Positions 1-11,452 of a stretch of 52,288 nucleotides of DNA are shown here, piece by piece. The DNA is taken from NCBI GenBank assembly GCA_016178505.1, contig JACOTG010000170.1, positions 1-52,288 of the forward strand, read 5' to 3'. Numbering within the stretch: the first letter of the stretch is position 1; each line of letters starts with the position of its first letter. A model generated the notes under the pieces. The model was given only the letters and a program-made list of their open reading frames with translations. It had not been told where the DNA came from and did no database searches. Both the position numbers and the translations under genes were made by a program. Source of the stretch: Planctomycetota bacterium (lineage in GTDB: Bacteria; Planctomycetota; JACOTG01).

Positions 1-623
1 GGATGGAGCCGCGACCCGCCGACTCGCAACCACGTTCGCGTGAAAATTCGCTCGAAGGGCAGGACCGCGCGTGCGCCGCGGATCTCGACCGCAGAGTCGC
101 GCCAACCGAGACCGCCCCACGATTCCGGCGCGTTTTCGTCGCAAAGATTCAATCCGCCCACGATCGCGATCTCGCCGTCGACGGCGAGGAGCTTTCGGTG
201 ATCGCGGCGATTCAACTTCGAGAATGGAAGGATGAGCCCGACGGGATGATATTCGAGAACGCGCGCGCCCGCCTCCGTGAGCTTCCCGAAGAAGGATCGG
301 GGCGTCGATATCGAGCCGATCGCATCGTAAAGGACCGCGACGTCGACACCATTGCACGCCCGCTCGATGAGCGATTCTGCAATGCGAGTTCCGGCGCGAT
401 CGGCGGCAAACCAATACCATTCGAGGAGGATCCTCTCGCGCGCACCCTGGATCGCCGCGAGAAGCGTGGCGAATGCATCCTCCGGATCGTCGACGAGGCG
501 CATGCTTGCCGCGCTGACGAACGTCGTTGCGCGCGACGTGAACCGCTCCACGCCCGCGGACGGCGGTGTCGAGCGATTCGAGCGGGGGAACAGCGTGCGG
601 CCCACACGTCTCGACGACGACAC
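1..623 (-). CDS. Phospholipase D/cardiolipin synthase family protein, 5' part only
   Basis: Reading frame on the minus strand that runs off the left edge; 207 codons are present. It shows the first HKD catalytic motif of the phospholipase D superfamily (DHRKLLAVDG, with H142, K144 and D149), followed by the typical GGLN turn. Upstream is the usual cardiolipin-synthase N-terminal layout (EWYWFAAD, then VLYDAIGS). Members transfer phosphatidyl groups between phospholipids, here presumably making cardiolipin at the inner membrane. The second HKD motif should lie outside the window. No transmembrane helix is seen in the N-terminus, so it resembles ClsB/ClsC-type enzymes more than ClsA. The start is a GTG directly after an in-frame stop; AGGAGG sits 4 nt before it. 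An internal ATG at 503 has no such signal. It follows thiC on the same strand after 117 nt with no obvious terminator. Confidence 0.82.
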   Translation of the reverse strand, partial: MSSSRRVGRTLFPRSNRSTPPSAGVERFTSRATTFVSAASMRLVDDPEDAFATLLAAIQGARERILLEWYWFAADRAGTRIAESLIERACNGVDVAVLYDAIGSISTPRSFFGKLTEAGARVLEYHPVGLILPFSKLNRRDHRKLLAVDGEIAIVGGLNLCDENAPESWGGLGWRDSAVEIRGARAVLPFERIFTRTWLRVGGSRLH

Positions 624-740
624 TCAACCTCCTGGCTTACCGACGTCAGCGTCCGTCGACCTCGTCGCCTTGGATCCGACGGTCGCCCGCTCGTCCACGC
701 GCACGTCCCCACAAAGTCGGATTCGGCGTCGCAGAGGCGC

Positions 741-2284
<1,544 letters not shown>

Positions 2285-2299
2285 GAACGCGTGCGGAAC

Positions 2300-2327
2300 C
2301 CTATCAGCTTTCGAAGCGGGCGGTCAA
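2300..2327 (-). promoter_or_regulatory. Sigma-70-type promoter for the thiC transcript
   Basis: On the minus strand TTGACC (2327-2322) is separated by 16 nt from GATAGG (2305-2300). The predicted transcription start is only about 10 nt before the riboswitch aptamer, which supports the assignment. Seen by inspection only. Confidence 0.6.
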
Positions 2328-2488
2328 GCCCGAACGTCGCGGCTCGGAACGGGTCGAAGGGCTGTTCGACGAGTCGCGCCTGAGATAGACTTATGGGCCG
2401 TTGCGGCGGGTGGTGTTCGAGGAATCGAACGATGCCCGAATCCGACCGGTGGTCCCCTCCCCCCGGTCCTAGCCTGACGAGGTCAGCC

Positions 2489-4453
2489 ATGAGCACCGGC
2501 CATCCTCTTTCGATCCCGAGACTCTTCGTCGTTGGCTTCGTTTTCGTTGCCGCGTCGGCGGTCGCGACCTCGGCTCTCGCCCAGAAATCATCTGGAGGCG
2601 GGAATTCGAGCGTCACGAATTTCGGCGGCGGCCGCGGCGGAGGATTCGCCGGCGGAGGCGGCGCATCGCGCAGCTTCGGCGGATCGTCGTCCGGCGGAGC
2701 ACGGAGTTTCTCGGCACCGCGGTCGTCGTCATTCTCGTCGGCACCGCGGACGTTCTCCGCGCCGCGATCGAGCGGTAGCTTCGGCCGATCGCAATCGTTG
2801 CCGGCGCGCAGCTCAGGATCGTTCTCCGGTTCGAGCGGAGGGAGTTCGCGAAGTTTCTCCGCTCCGCGAAGCAGCTCGAGTTTCGGAAGCTCCCGCGGCT
2901 TCAGCGGAAGTGCACCTGCCAGTCGCGGCTTCACCAGCAACGGCGGGACGACGGTGTTTCGATACCTCGGAACGCGGGACAGCGCGCCGTCGAGCGCAAG
3001 TACGCCGCAGGGATTTTCTGGGCTTCGCCGCGGCAGCTCCTCGTTCGGCTCGTCTACGTCTGCCGGAACGGCGGCACCGCCGGCACCGATGACGAGATCT
3101 TCCGGGTTCTCGTCGCTGCGCTCCTCCGGCACGCTCGGCAGATCGGCGAGCGGAAGCTCCTCGTTCGGCCCGTCGACGTCTGCGGGATCGGCGGTGCCGG
3201 CGACGCGATCGTCCGGATTCTCGTCGCTGCGTTCCTCGGCCACGCTCGGTACGCCGTCGGGTTCGAGTGGAGGCTTCACGACGATTCGTGGAGCGGGCGG
3301 TGGCGCTTCGTCCGCCGGGCGAGCGCCGTCGGGATTCGTCGGCGTTCGTTCGACGGCGAGTTCGTTCGGCGTCCGGCGCAATAGCGGCGCGATTGCCGGA
3401 ATCGACTCGCGCGCATCCTTCGGTTCGCGCACCACCGGCGCGAGGCTGTCGTCCGGCCTCTCGGCTTCGGATTCCGCGGGAGTCGGCGCCGGATTTGGTG
3501 GCTATCGCGGTTCCAACGCGAACAACGGCTGGCATCACGACGGATGGGGTGGAGATCACGGGCACGGCGATTGGAACCATCACCATCGCAGCCATTTCTT
3601 CTTCGACGTCAACTTCTTTTTCGGCTTCGGGAACTTCTTCTGGGGCGGATGGTGGTGGGGCTCGCCGGGGTGGGGATGGGATCCGTGGTGGCGTTGGGGC
3701 TGGTATTGGCCGGCCTACTACGGCTACGGCTACGCTGCCTACTATCCCTCGACCGTGTACGTCCCGGTCTACTATCCGGTCTACTCGCAGCCGATCTCGG
3801 AAGGTGGATACGGCGCACCGGCTTCGGGGACGGGCGGATACACCACCCCTTCGCAGGACGGCGACGAGAACAAGCAAGTCCGCGAGGACGTGAAGCCGGA
3901 GGTGAACGCCCTGGTCGTCGGCGACGCCGCATTCCGCAACGGCGACTACCAGAAAGCGATCGAGCAGTACGAACAGTCCGTCGTGATGGATCCGGGCGGC
4001 GCGCTCGCCCGCTTTGCGCTGGGAGAGGCGTTGTTCGTCAAAGGTGACTACTCGTACGGCGCGTTCGTGCTGCGGAAGGGGCTCGAGTTGGACGGCTCGT
4101 GGCTCGACGTCGACGCGACGAAGGACAAGATCTACGGGAAGCTCGCCGACTACGCGACCGCTCTCAACAAGCTCGAGATTTTCACTGCCGCACATCCTTA
4201 CGACGGCGCGGCGAAGTTTGTCCTCGGCTACGAGTACTTCGTGACGAAGCAGTACGACCGCGCCAAGGAGATCCTGACCCAGGCGCGCGCGCTCGGACCC
4301 GATCCCGCCGCCGATCTCATTCTCGAGAAGATCGAGAGCCGTCAGGCACCGGCGCCGGCCGAGAAGCCAAAGGACGGCACCGAGAAGAAGAAGGACAAGA
4401 AGGAAGTCGTCGATGCGGACACCGGCGACGAGGGCTCGGACGCCGGCAAGTAA
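2489..4453 (+). CDS. Secreted Ser/Gly/Arg-rich and Trp/Tyr-rich TPR protein
   Basis: 654 aa from ATG 2489, with GAGG about 7 nt before it. The N-terminus is a signal peptide ending near ALAQ. Residues about 30-340 are low complexity, dominated by Ser, Gly and Arg with recurring SAPRSSS and RSSGFSSLRSS units. A segment around residues 350-450 is exceptionally rich in Trp, Tyr, Phe, His and Gly (FFWGGWWWG, WPAYYGYGYAAYY). From about residue 467 there are TPR-like helices (GDYQKAIEQYEQSV, EALFVKGDYSYGAF, QYDRAKEIL), then an acidic/lysine tail. The function is not known. The composition suggests an exported, surface-associated or self-assembling N-terminal half carried with a TPR interaction domain. 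The genes downstream are RND efflux components 79 nt away; a functional link is not evident. Confidence 0.75.
   Translation: MSTGHPLSIPRLFVVGFVFVAASAVATSALAQKSSGGGNSSVTNFGGGRGGGFAGGGGASRSFGGSSSGGARSFSAPRSSSFSSAPRTFSAPRSSGSFGRSQSLPARSSGSFSGSSGGSSRSFSAPRSSSSFGSSRGFSGSAPASRGFTSNGGTTVFRYLGTRDSAPSSASTPQGFSGLRRGSSSFGSSTSAGTAAPPAPMTRSSGFSSLRSSGTLGRSASGSSSFGPSTSAGSAVPATRSSGFSSLRSSATLGTPSGSSGGFTTIRGAGGGASSAGRAPSGFVGVRSTASSFGVRRNSGAIAGIDSRASFGSRTTGARLSSGLSASDSAGVGAGFGGYRGSNANNGWHHDGWGGDHGHGDWNHHHRSHFFFDVNFFFGFGNFFWGGWWWGSPGWGWDPWWRWGWYWPAYYGYGYAAYYPSTVYVPVYYPVYSQPISEGGYGAPASGTGGYTTPSQDGDENKQVREDVKPEVNALVVGDAAFRNGDYQKAIEQYEQSVVMDPGGALARFALGEALFVKGDYSYGAFVLRKGLELDGSWLDVDATKDKIYGKLADYATALNKLEIFTAAHPYDGAAKFVLGYEYFVTKQYDRAKEILTQARALGPDPAADLILEKIESRQAPAPAEKPKDGTEKKKDKKEVVDADTGDEGSDAGK
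3031..3255 (+). repeat. Imperfect tandem duplication inside the low-complexity protein gene
   Basis: Two adjacent copies of about 110-120 bp begin with AGCTCCTCGTTCGGC at roughly 3035 and 3155. Both contain TTCTCGTCGCTGCG (3107 and 3218) and the encoded unit SSSFG-STSAG-RSSGFSSLRSS-TLG. A 9-bp length difference (three residues) separates them, so the frame is kept. This looks like recent expansion of a coding repeat. Confidence 0.8.
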
Positions 4454-4532
4454 CCGCTGCGTTGAACTCCGTGATTTCAGTGCGCCCTTCCGGCGATCCC
4501 GGGAGGGCGATTCCTTGAACGGCGCTGGAGAG

Positions 4533-5747
4533 ATGCGCGTGCGAGAGCGCTTCGAGATCGGCAGTCCGTTGAGTTTCGTCGTCTTGTGCCTGGCACCATT
4601 GGCCGGTGGGTGCGATTCGGGGTCTCGCGCGGCTTCGGCAGCTCCCGCGGAGCCGCCACGCGTCGTTCACGTGACGAACGCCATCGAGGGGAGGCTGCCC
4701 CGCACCATCGCCGTCACCGGCACGCTCGCCGCGGATGACCTGGCGGTGCTCAGTTTCAAAGTGCCCGGGCGAGTGCAAGCGATCGACGTCGATCTCGGCA
4801 GCCGCGTCCAGAAGAGCCAACCGATCGCACGCCTGGATCCAACCGACTTTCGACTGCGCCTCGAGCAAGCGAAAGCGTTCGTGCAACAAGCTCGGGCGCG
4901 TCTCGGGCTCGGCCCTGACGACGGGGACGATCGCGTCGATCCGGAGAAGACGCCTCCCGTCCGCCAGGCACGCGCAACGCGAGACGAAGCGCGGCTCACA
5001 CGAGATCGGAACGCGGCACTCCTCGATCAGAAGCTCGTGTCGCAGTCACAGCTCGACGCCGCAGACGCCGCGCTTTTGGTCGCCGAAAGCCGGTGCCAAG
5101 ATGCGCTCGAGGAAGTCAAGGAGCGCCAGGCGCTGCTCGTTCAACGTCGCTCCGAACTCGAGATCACGCGCCAGCAGCTCGACGACACGATTCTCTCGGC
5201 GCCCGGCGACGGCTCGGTTCGAATTCGACAAGCGGCCGTCGGCGAGTACGTGACGGCCGGCTCGCCGATCGTCACCCTCGTCCGCGTTGATCCCCTACGC
5301 TTGCGGCTTCCCGTTCCCGAACGTCACGCGCCCGGCGTGACCACCGGCCAGCGCGTGCGATTCACTGTCGAGGGCGAGTCGAAGCCGCACGAGGGAGTCG
5401 TCGCGCGCATCAGCCCATCGATCTCGGAGCAGAATCGGACCCTGCTCCTCGAGGCAGAAGTCCCCAACTCCGACGGCGAGATGAAGCCTGGAGCGTTCGC
5501 TCGCGCCGAGATCGTCACCGGGATCGAGGACACGGTCGTGCTCGTTCCGGCGTCGGCGGTCGTGGTGTTCGCCGGTCTCGAGAAAGTGCTCAGCGTCCGC
5601 GACGGGCGCGTCGTCGAAAAGCCGATCCAGACCGGACGACGATCCGGCGAACACGTCGAAGTGACGGAAGGCCTGGCCGTCGGCGACACGGTGGTGCTCG
5701 ATCCCGGGAATCTCGTGGGTGGCCAGCCCGTCACCGCGACTCCGTAG
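4533..5747 (+). CDS. RND efflux periplasmic adaptor lipoprotein (HlyD/AcrA family)
   Basis: 404 aa from ATG 4533, with GGAG 5 nt upstream. A lipoprotein signal sequence ends in LAGGC, so the protein is probably anchored in the inner membrane facing the periplasm. The order is typical of membrane fusion proteins: a first lipoyl half (FKVPGRVQAIDVDLGSRVQKSQPIARLD), a long coiled-coil hairpin with Gln/Arg/Glu-rich heptads, the second lipoyl half (LSAPGDGSVRIRQAAVGEYVTAGSPIVTLV), then beta-barrel and membrane-proximal domains. It would join the RND pump encoded 6 nt downstream to an outer-membrane channel. No TolC-like gene is in the window. The substrate cannot be deduced. Confidence 0.92.
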   Translation: MRVRERFEIGSPLSFVVLCLAPLAGGCDSGSRAASAAPAEPPRVVHVTNAIEGRLPRTIAVTGTLAADDLAVLSFKVPGRVQAIDVDLGSRVQKSQPIARLDPTDFRLRLEQAKAFVQQARARLGLGPDDGDDRVDPEKTPPVRQARATRDEARLTRDRNAALLDQKLVSQSQLDAADAALLVAESRCQDALEEVKERQALLVQRRSELEITRQQLDDTILSAPGDGSVRIRQAAVGEYVTAGSPIVTLVRVDPLRLRLPVPERHAPGVTTGQRVRFTVEGESKPHEGVVARISPSISEQNRTLLLEAEVPNSDGEMKPGAFARAEIVTGIEDTVVLVPASAVVVFAGLEKVLSVRDGRVVEKPIQTGRRSGEHVEVTEGLAVGDTVVLDPGNLVGGQPVTATP

Positions 5748-5753
5748 CCCTGC

Positions 5754-8700
5754 ATGCAAAAGCTCGCCGAGATCTGCATCCGTCGACCCGTCTTCGCGGC
5801 AATGCTGATCCTCGCGCTGGTCGTCGTCGGCGCGGCAAGTTACTTCCGTCTCGGCATCGACCGATTCCCTTCCGTGGATCTCCCGACCGTCACGGTGCGC
5901 ACCGAATTGCCCGGCGCCGCTCCCGAGGAGATCGAGGCGTCGATTTCGGACAAGGTCGAGGAGGCGGTCAACACCGTCGAGGGAATCACGGAACTGAGGT
6001 CCGTTTCGACGCAAGGCGTGTCCGTGATCATCGCGACGTTCAGCCTCGATCGCGACATCGACACCGCGGCGCAGGACGTGCGCGACCGCGTCGCCGGAAT
6101 CGCGCGTGACTTGCCGCGGGACGCGGATCCGCCGGTGATCGCGAAGTTCAACAACGACCTCACTCCGGTTCTCACCATCGCACTTGCCGGCCAGCGCTCG
6201 CTGCGCGAGCTGACCGAGATCGCCGACAAGATCGTGAAGCGACAGCTCGAGCGAGCAGCCGGCGTCGGCGACGTGCGAATCGTGGGTGGACTCTCGCGCG
6301 CGATCAACGTTTGGGTGGACGCCGACCGTCTCGCGGCCTATCAGATTCCAATCTCGCAGGTGCGCGACGCGCTCATCAGCCAAAACGCGGACGTACCGGG
6401 TGGCAACGTGACATCGGGCGCGAGAGAGCAAACGCTGCGCACGATGGGTCGCATCGTGGATCCGGCGGCGTTCGACGACGTCGTCGTCGAGACGATCAAC
6501 GGCGCGCCGATTCGCGTCCGCGACGTCGGGCGCGCCGAGGATGGCACGAAGGAGCAGCGCTCGACTGCGCGGCTCGACGGCGTACCCACCGTGACGCTCG
6601 AGGTCCGGCGTCAGTCCGGAGCCAACACGGTTGCCGTCATCGAAGCGGCGAAGGTAGCACTGGCGAAGATCGCGCCGCAGGTGCCGTCGGACGTGCGACT
6701 CGAGATCATCCGCGACCAGTCTCGCTACATCTATTCGGCGCTCCGCGAGATCAACTGGCACCTCGTATTGGGCAGCATCCTCGCGTCGCTCGTCGTCCTT
6801 CTCTTCATGCGCAGCGGACGCGCCACCTTGATCGCTGCGGTCGCGATCCCCGCTTCGGTGATCGCGACGTTCGGCATGATGCGAGCCCTCGGCTTCACGT
6901 TGAACAGCGTCACGATGCTCGCGCTCGTGCTCATGGTCGGCATCGTGATCGACGACGCGATCGTCGTCCTCGAAAACGTCTTTCGGTTCGTCGAGGAAAA
7001 GAAACGATCGCCGTTCGACGCGGCGCGCGAGGCGACCGCCGACATCGGGCTCGCCGTGCTCGCGACGACGCTGAGCCTCGTCGTGATCTTCGTTCCCGTG
7101 TCGTTCATGTCGAGCATCTCCGGTCGATTCCTCTACCAATTCGGCATCACCGCGGCCGTCGCCGTGATGGTGAGCCTGCTCGTCTCGTTCACGCTCACTC
7201 CCATGATGAGCGCACGACTGATGCATGCCGAGCCTCGAGCGAACGAGCGTGAACCCGCGCGCTCGCGTCGGGGCTTCTACGCGCGAGTCGATTCGGCATA
7301 CGGCCGCCTGCTGGCGTTCGCCATGCGTCATCGCGTCGTGGTCGCCATTCTTGCTCTCGGCGTGATTGCGTCGTCGGTGCCGCTCTATGGGATCGTGCGG
7401 CAGGACTACATCCCGAGCGACGTCGACGAGGCGGAGTTCGACGTGAACGTGACCGCGCCCGAGGGCACGAGCCTCGCCGCGATGGACGACATCATGCGGA
7501 GAGTCGAGGGCGATTTGCGCACGACGCCGGGAGTGCGGCTGGTCCTCGCGACCGCAGGCGGCGGGTTCCTCGGCAACGTGAACCAAGGGAGCGCCTACGT
7601 TCGCATCGCGCCGCACGAGGAGCGCCGCTTCTCGGTCGGAAGACTATGGCGGGCGACGCTCGACGGGAATCCGCTCGATGCGTTTCGAGGAAACTACCGT
7701 CAGCGTGACGTCATGGTCGAAGTGCGACGCCGCCTGTCGCGGTACCCGGAACTACGCTGCTCGGTGCGGAATGCGCCATCGTTCAACATCGGAGGCGGAA
7801 ACTTCGAGATCGATTTCGCGGTCCGCGGGCCGGACCTTCCATCGCTCGCCGCATATGCCGAACGGCTGCGACTGAAATCGAAGGAGCTGGGCGGCATCGT
7901 CGACGCGGACACGACGCTGAAACTCGACAAGCCGGAGTTGCGCGTCGAAGTCGATCGCGCGCGCGCGGCCGACCTCGGGGTGTCGCTCGACGACGTCGCC
8001 ACGGCACTTCGCGTCATGGTGGGCGGAGATCAGCGCGTCTCGCGTTTCCGCGACGAAACCGTGAACGACGACTACGACGTCGAACTGCGCCTCGAAGAGC
8101 GCGACCGCCGCGACCCGGACACGATCTCGCGCCTTTGGGTGAAGCGACAATCCGGCGACGGGCTCGTGCGACTCGACAACCTCGTGCACCTCGGCACGTC
8201 GAACACCGCGTCACGCATCGATCGCCTCGACCGGCAGCGGCAGGTGAGCTTGCGCGCTTCGGTCGCGCCCGGCTATGCACTCGCGGATCGCCTCGCCGCC
8301 CTGCGACGGTCCGTCGCGGAGATGGGCTTGCCCGCAGGGTACTCGACCGCAATATCGGGTCGAGGCCGCGAACTCGAACGGACCTTCGGCGAGTTCGTCC
8401 TCGTCCTGCTCCTCTCCTTCGCGTTCATGTACATGGTGCTTGCCGCGCAATTCGAGAGCATCGTGCATCCGTTCACGATTCTCTTGTCGCTTCCGCTTTC
8501 GGTTCCATTCGCGCTCGTGTCCTTGTGGCTCACGGACAACACCCTGAATCTCTACTCCGCGCTCGGAGTGCTGGTTCTCTTTGGCGTCGTGAAAAAGAAT
8601 GCCATCCTGCAAATCGACCACATGAACGCACTGCGTGCCGAGGGCATGCCGCGTCCGGCCGCGATCCTCCAGGGCAATCGCGATCGCTTGCGGCCGATCC

Positions 8701-8990
8701 TCATGACCACCCTCGCACTCGTCGCGGGGATGCTCCCGCTCGCGGTGGGGTCGGGGCCGGGCGCCGAAGAGCGCCGCGCGGTGGCCGTCGTGGTCATCGG
8801 CGGACAGTCCTTGTCCCTTCTCCTCACGCTGCTCGCCACGCCCGTCTTCTACTCGTTCTTCGACGACTTCGGCGCGTGGCTGCACCCCTCGCGGCGCCCT
8901 GGCGAGGCGACGGCACGTAGACCCCTCGGGTCGGCGGCGGTTGCCCTCGCGACGCCAAGTAGCTCGGCGACGGAAGCGAGCCGCTGCTGA
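5754..8990 (+). CDS. RND efflux transporter, HAE-1-like (AcrB/MdtB type)
   Basis: 1078 aa, normal length for an AcrB-type pump. The N-terminus KLAEICIRRPVFAAMLILAL is the usual first membrane helix. A periplasmic porter segment (FPSVDLPTVTVRTELPGA) and a block of helices around residues 335-490 follow. The helix-4 motif GIVIDDAIVVLEN carries the paired aspartates of the proton relay. The architecture repeats in the second half (YIPSDVDEAEFDVNVTAPEG, helices from about residue 880, GVVKKNAILQIDH). It exports hydrophobic compounds by proton antiport together with the adaptor encoded just upstream. The two genes are clearly one operon (6-nt gap). It ends 234 nt before a histidine kinase gene; no terminator is obvious. 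Confidence 0.95.
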   Translation: MQKLAEICIRRPVFAAMLILALVVVGAASYFRLGIDRFPSVDLPTVTVRTELPGAAPEEIEASISDKVEEAVNTVEGITELRSVSTQGVSVIIATFSLDRDIDTAAQDVRDRVAGIARDLPRDADPPVIAKFNNDLTPVLTIALAGQRSLRELTEIADKIVKRQLERAAGVGDVRIVGGLSRAINVWVDADRLAAYQIPISQVRDALISQNADVPGGNVTSGAREQTLRTMGRIVDPAAFDDVVVETINGAPIRVRDVGRAEDGTKEQRSTARLDGVPTVTLEVRRQSGANTVAVIEAAKVALAKIAPQVPSDVRLEIIRDQSRYIYSALREINWHLVLGSILASLVVLLFMRSGRATLIAAVAIPASVIATFGMMRALGFTLNSVTMLALVLMVGIVIDDAIVVLENVFRFVEEKKRSPFDAAREATADIGLAVLATTLSLVVIFVPVSFMSSISGRFLYQFGITAAVAVMVSLLVSFTLTPMMSARLMHAEPRANEREPARSRRGFYARVDSAYGRLLAFAMRHRVVVAILALGVIASSVPLYGIVRQDYIPSDVDEAEFDVNVTAPEGTSLAAMDDIMRRVEGDLRTTPGVRLVLATAGGGFLGNVNQGSAYVRIAPHEERRFSVGRLWRATLDGNPLDAFRGNYRQRDVMVEVRRRLSRYPELRCSVRNAPSFNIGGGNFEIDFAVRGPDLPSLAAYAERLRLKSKELGGIVDADTTLKLDKPELRVEVDRARAADLGVSLDDVATALRVMVGGDQRVSRFRDETVNDDYDVELRLEERDRRDPDTISRLWVKRQSGDGLVRLDNLVHLGTSNTASRIDRLDRQRQVSLRASVAPGYALADRLAALRRSVAEMGLPAGYSTAISGRGRELERTFGEFVLVLLLSFAFMYMVLAAQFESIVHPFTILLSLPLSVPFALVSLWLTDNTLNLYSALGVLVLFGVVKKNAILQIDHMNALRAEGMPRPAAILQGNRDRLRPILMTTLALVAGMLPLAVGSGPGAEERRAVAVVVIGGQSLSLLLTLLATPVFYSFFDDFGAWLHPSRRPGEATARRPLGSAAVALATPSSSATEASRC

Positions 8991-9224
8991 TTCGACGTCG
9001 AATGCACGCGTTGTCGCCGGGCCTGACCTACCGCGACGACCGCACGGCAGTGAGGCGAGCGAACGACCGTGGCGCCCGGCGCGGCGGGGCCGCCGTTCGG
9101 AGCGAGGGAATCCCGGAGGAGGTCGAACGGATCGTCGCCGCGTATCCTATGCCCGGTCGGAGAGGCTGCCCGACTCCCGAACCCAAGCGACGCAAGAAAG
9201 CAGCAGCCCAACCCGGCGAGGAAC

Positions 9225-11435
9225 ATGAAGACGACTCTTGCGAACAAGCTACTGCGCAGCCTTCTGATCGTCGATGCCATCGCAGTCTTCACGATGATCG
9301 TGGGGATCTACTGCTTGTTCTCGATGCAGTCGACGTTGAGCGACGTCGTCGAATCCCGTTGGGTCACCGCGGACATGTCGATGGAGTATTGGATCGGCTC
9401 TCTGACGAAGGTGTGGGCGCTTCACCAGCGACTCGAGAGCAAGCCCGCCGACGCCGAGAATGTCGAGCCGTGGGCGGTCAAATTCGTCAACGACAGCCTC
9501 AGCGAACTTCGGCGAACGGATCCCGGGGAACGCGACAAGATCGACCGGCTCGCGCGCGTCGATGCCCGCAACGACGAACTGAGTCTGGAAGTTCGAACCG
9601 CATTCGAGGAAGAAACGCGGATCCGAGACCGGTTTCTCGAGTGCATGATGCAGTCGGATTCGCTGCTGCATCGCCTCGAGGACCGAGTCGATTCGATCGC
9701 CGCGGACGCTCTGAAGTCGCCGAATCCCGACGAGGCGCGACGCGGTTGGGATGCCGCCGACGCAACGGTCGAATGTTGGGTGGCGACCCTTTCGCTCGGC
9801 GCGGCGTTCAGTCTGTACGAACAGGGTCGACCTGAATCCGGTGCGGCCAAGACCCAATCGGCACGCGCGTACTTCGACGAGCAGTTTCGGCGGCTGCGAA
9901 GCACCGGCCACGCACCTCCCGGGGAGCTGGATTCGATCCAACGGTCGTTCGACGAACTGCAGCGGCTGCTCGGCCAGCTCGTCACGTCCCGTCTTCGACG
10001 CAATGTGGCGATGGACGAGTTCGATCGGAACACGGTCGACCTCCGCGACGCGATCGAGCCGATGGAGGATGCGAACGACGAGCACATGAACTCGGCCGTC
10101 GCCGACGGTGCGGCTCGTGCGCAACGACTCCGCTGGGTGCTGATCGGGGTGACGATCGTCGCCCTCGGAGCGACGATCGCGATCGGCCTTCAAACCGCGC
10201 GAAGCCTCACGGCGCCGATCAGCGAGCTGAACGACGCCGCCCGTGACGTCGCGCGAGGCAAGCTCGATCGCCGCGTCCCGGTCGCTTCCTCCGACGAGCT
10301 CGGCGAGCTGGCGCAGACGTTCAACGACATGGCGAGCGAGCTCGCGCGATCGAATGCTCGCCTCGAGCAGTCGGAGGCCGCGCATCGCAATCTTTTCGAC
10401 AATGCCGTGATCGGTCTCTATCGCGCAGACGCAGACGGTCGAGTTCGTCTGGCCAATCGCCGATTCCTCGACATCCTCGGCTGCGACGTTTCGCCCGGCG
10501 TTCCGCACGACGTCGAGCTGTCGGAGCATTTCCTGGAGGAGGCCCGATGGCGCGAATTGTCCGCGGCGCTGGAGACGCAAGGCGAGGTGCGCGACTTCGA
10601 AACCGAAATGCGACGGCCGGACGGCCGACGACTCGACGTCGTCCTTTCGGCGCGACGCGACTCCTCGACCGGCACGATCGAAGGCTCGTTACAAGACGTG
10701 ACGGATCGTCGCCTACTCGAGCAGCAAATCGTTCAAAAAGAGAAGCTCTCCGCGATCGGCCAGCTCGCCGCAGGCATCTCGCACGAGATGCGGAATCCGC
10801 TCGGCATCGTGTCCAACGCGCTCTATGACCTCCGTCAGATCGTGGACATGAAGAATCCGGAGGTGCGCGAGGACCTTTCGATTGCCACCGAGGAACTGAA
10901 CCGACTGAACGCGATCATCGGCAACCTCCTCGACTTCTCGAGGGAGAGCGGATCGGACCCCGAGCCCGTCGACGTGCGGCGCTTGGTCGAACGCACCGTT
11001 CAGCTCATGGCGAAGTCTCTCGCAAACCAGAACGTCGAAGTGGTGACGACCATCGACGACCTTCCGCACGCGCGTTTCAACGCAAACGCGTTCAAACAGA
11101 TCTTCATCAACCTCGTGACCAATGCCGCGCAGGCGATGCCCGACGGCGGGCGCCTCACGATCCGGGGTCGCGCGGTCGGCGATCAGATCGAACTCGAAAT
11201 CGAGGACACTGGAGTCGGCATCAAGGAGCGGGATCTCCCTCGGATCTTCAACCCGTTCTTCACGACGAAGGCAGCCGGGAAGGGAACGGGGCTCGGGCTC
11301 AGCATCGTGCACTCGACGTTGCGGAAGTATGACGGAGACATTCGGGTCCGCAGCATTGAGGGACACGGCACGACGTTCTGCGTTCGGTTGCCCGTGGCCA
11401 CGGAAGACGAAGGGAAAGACAGCGAACGAGTTTGA
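9225..11435 (+). CDS. Membrane sensor histidine kinase (HAMP-PAS-HisKA-HATPase)
   Basis: 736 aa from ATG 9225 (GAGG 5 nt upstream). Transmembrane helix 1 spans about residues 9-32. A mostly helical periplasmic sensor of about 270 residues follows, resembling a four-helix-bundle chemoreceptor domain. Helix 2 lies at about 304-322, then a HAMP domain (NDAARDVARGKLDRRVPVAS) and a PAS domain (about 385-495). The dimerisation/phosphoacceptor motif ISHEMRNPLG has the phosphorylated histidine at 520. The ATPase domain has an N box (INLVTNAAQAMPDGG), G1 (EDTGVGI), F (FNPFFTTK) and G2 (GTGLGLSI). It lies 17 nt before an NtrC-type regulator gene and almost certainly phosphorylates that protein. The signal is unknown; nearby efflux genes are a possible but unproven target. 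Confidence 0.93.
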   Translation: MKTTLANKLLRSLLIVDAIAVFTMIVGIYCLFSMQSTLSDVVESRWVTADMSMEYWIGSLTKVWALHQRLESKPADAENVEPWAVKFVNDSLSELRRTDPGERDKIDRLARVDARNDELSLEVRTAFEEETRIRDRFLECMMQSDSLLHRLEDRVDSIAADALKSPNPDEARRGWDAADATVECWVATLSLGAAFSLYEQGRPESGAAKTQSARAYFDEQFRRLRSTGHAPPGELDSIQRSFDELQRLLGQLVTSRLRRNVAMDEFDRNTVDLRDAIEPMEDANDEHMNSAVADGAARAQRLRWVLIGVTIVALGATIAIGLQTARSLTAPISELNDAARDVARGKLDRRVPVASSDELGELAQTFNDMASELARSNARLEQSEAAHRNLFDNAVIGLYRADADGRVRLANRRFLDILGCDVSPGVPHDVELSEHFLEEARWRELSAALETQGEVRDFETEMRRPDGRRLDVVLSARRDSSTGTIEGSLQDVTDRRLLEQQIVQKEKLSAIGQLAAGISHEMRNPLGIVSNALYDLRQIVDMKNPEVREDLSIATEELNRLNAIIGNLLDFSRESGSDPEPVDVRRLVERTVQLMAKSLANQNVEVVTTIDDLPHARFNANAFKQIFINLVTNAAQAMPDGGRLTIRGRAVGDQIELEIEDTGVGIKERDLPRIFNPFFTTKAAGKGTGLGLSIVHSTLRKYDGDIRVRSIEGHGTTFCVRLPVATEDEGKDSERV

Positions 11436-11452
11436 ACGACAGGAGAGGCTCG

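Noticed and set aside
5295..7616. 773-aa open frame on the minus strand opposite the adaptor and pump genes
   Set aside because: His/Arg/Asp-rich antisense shadow spanning two well-recognised plus-strand genes.
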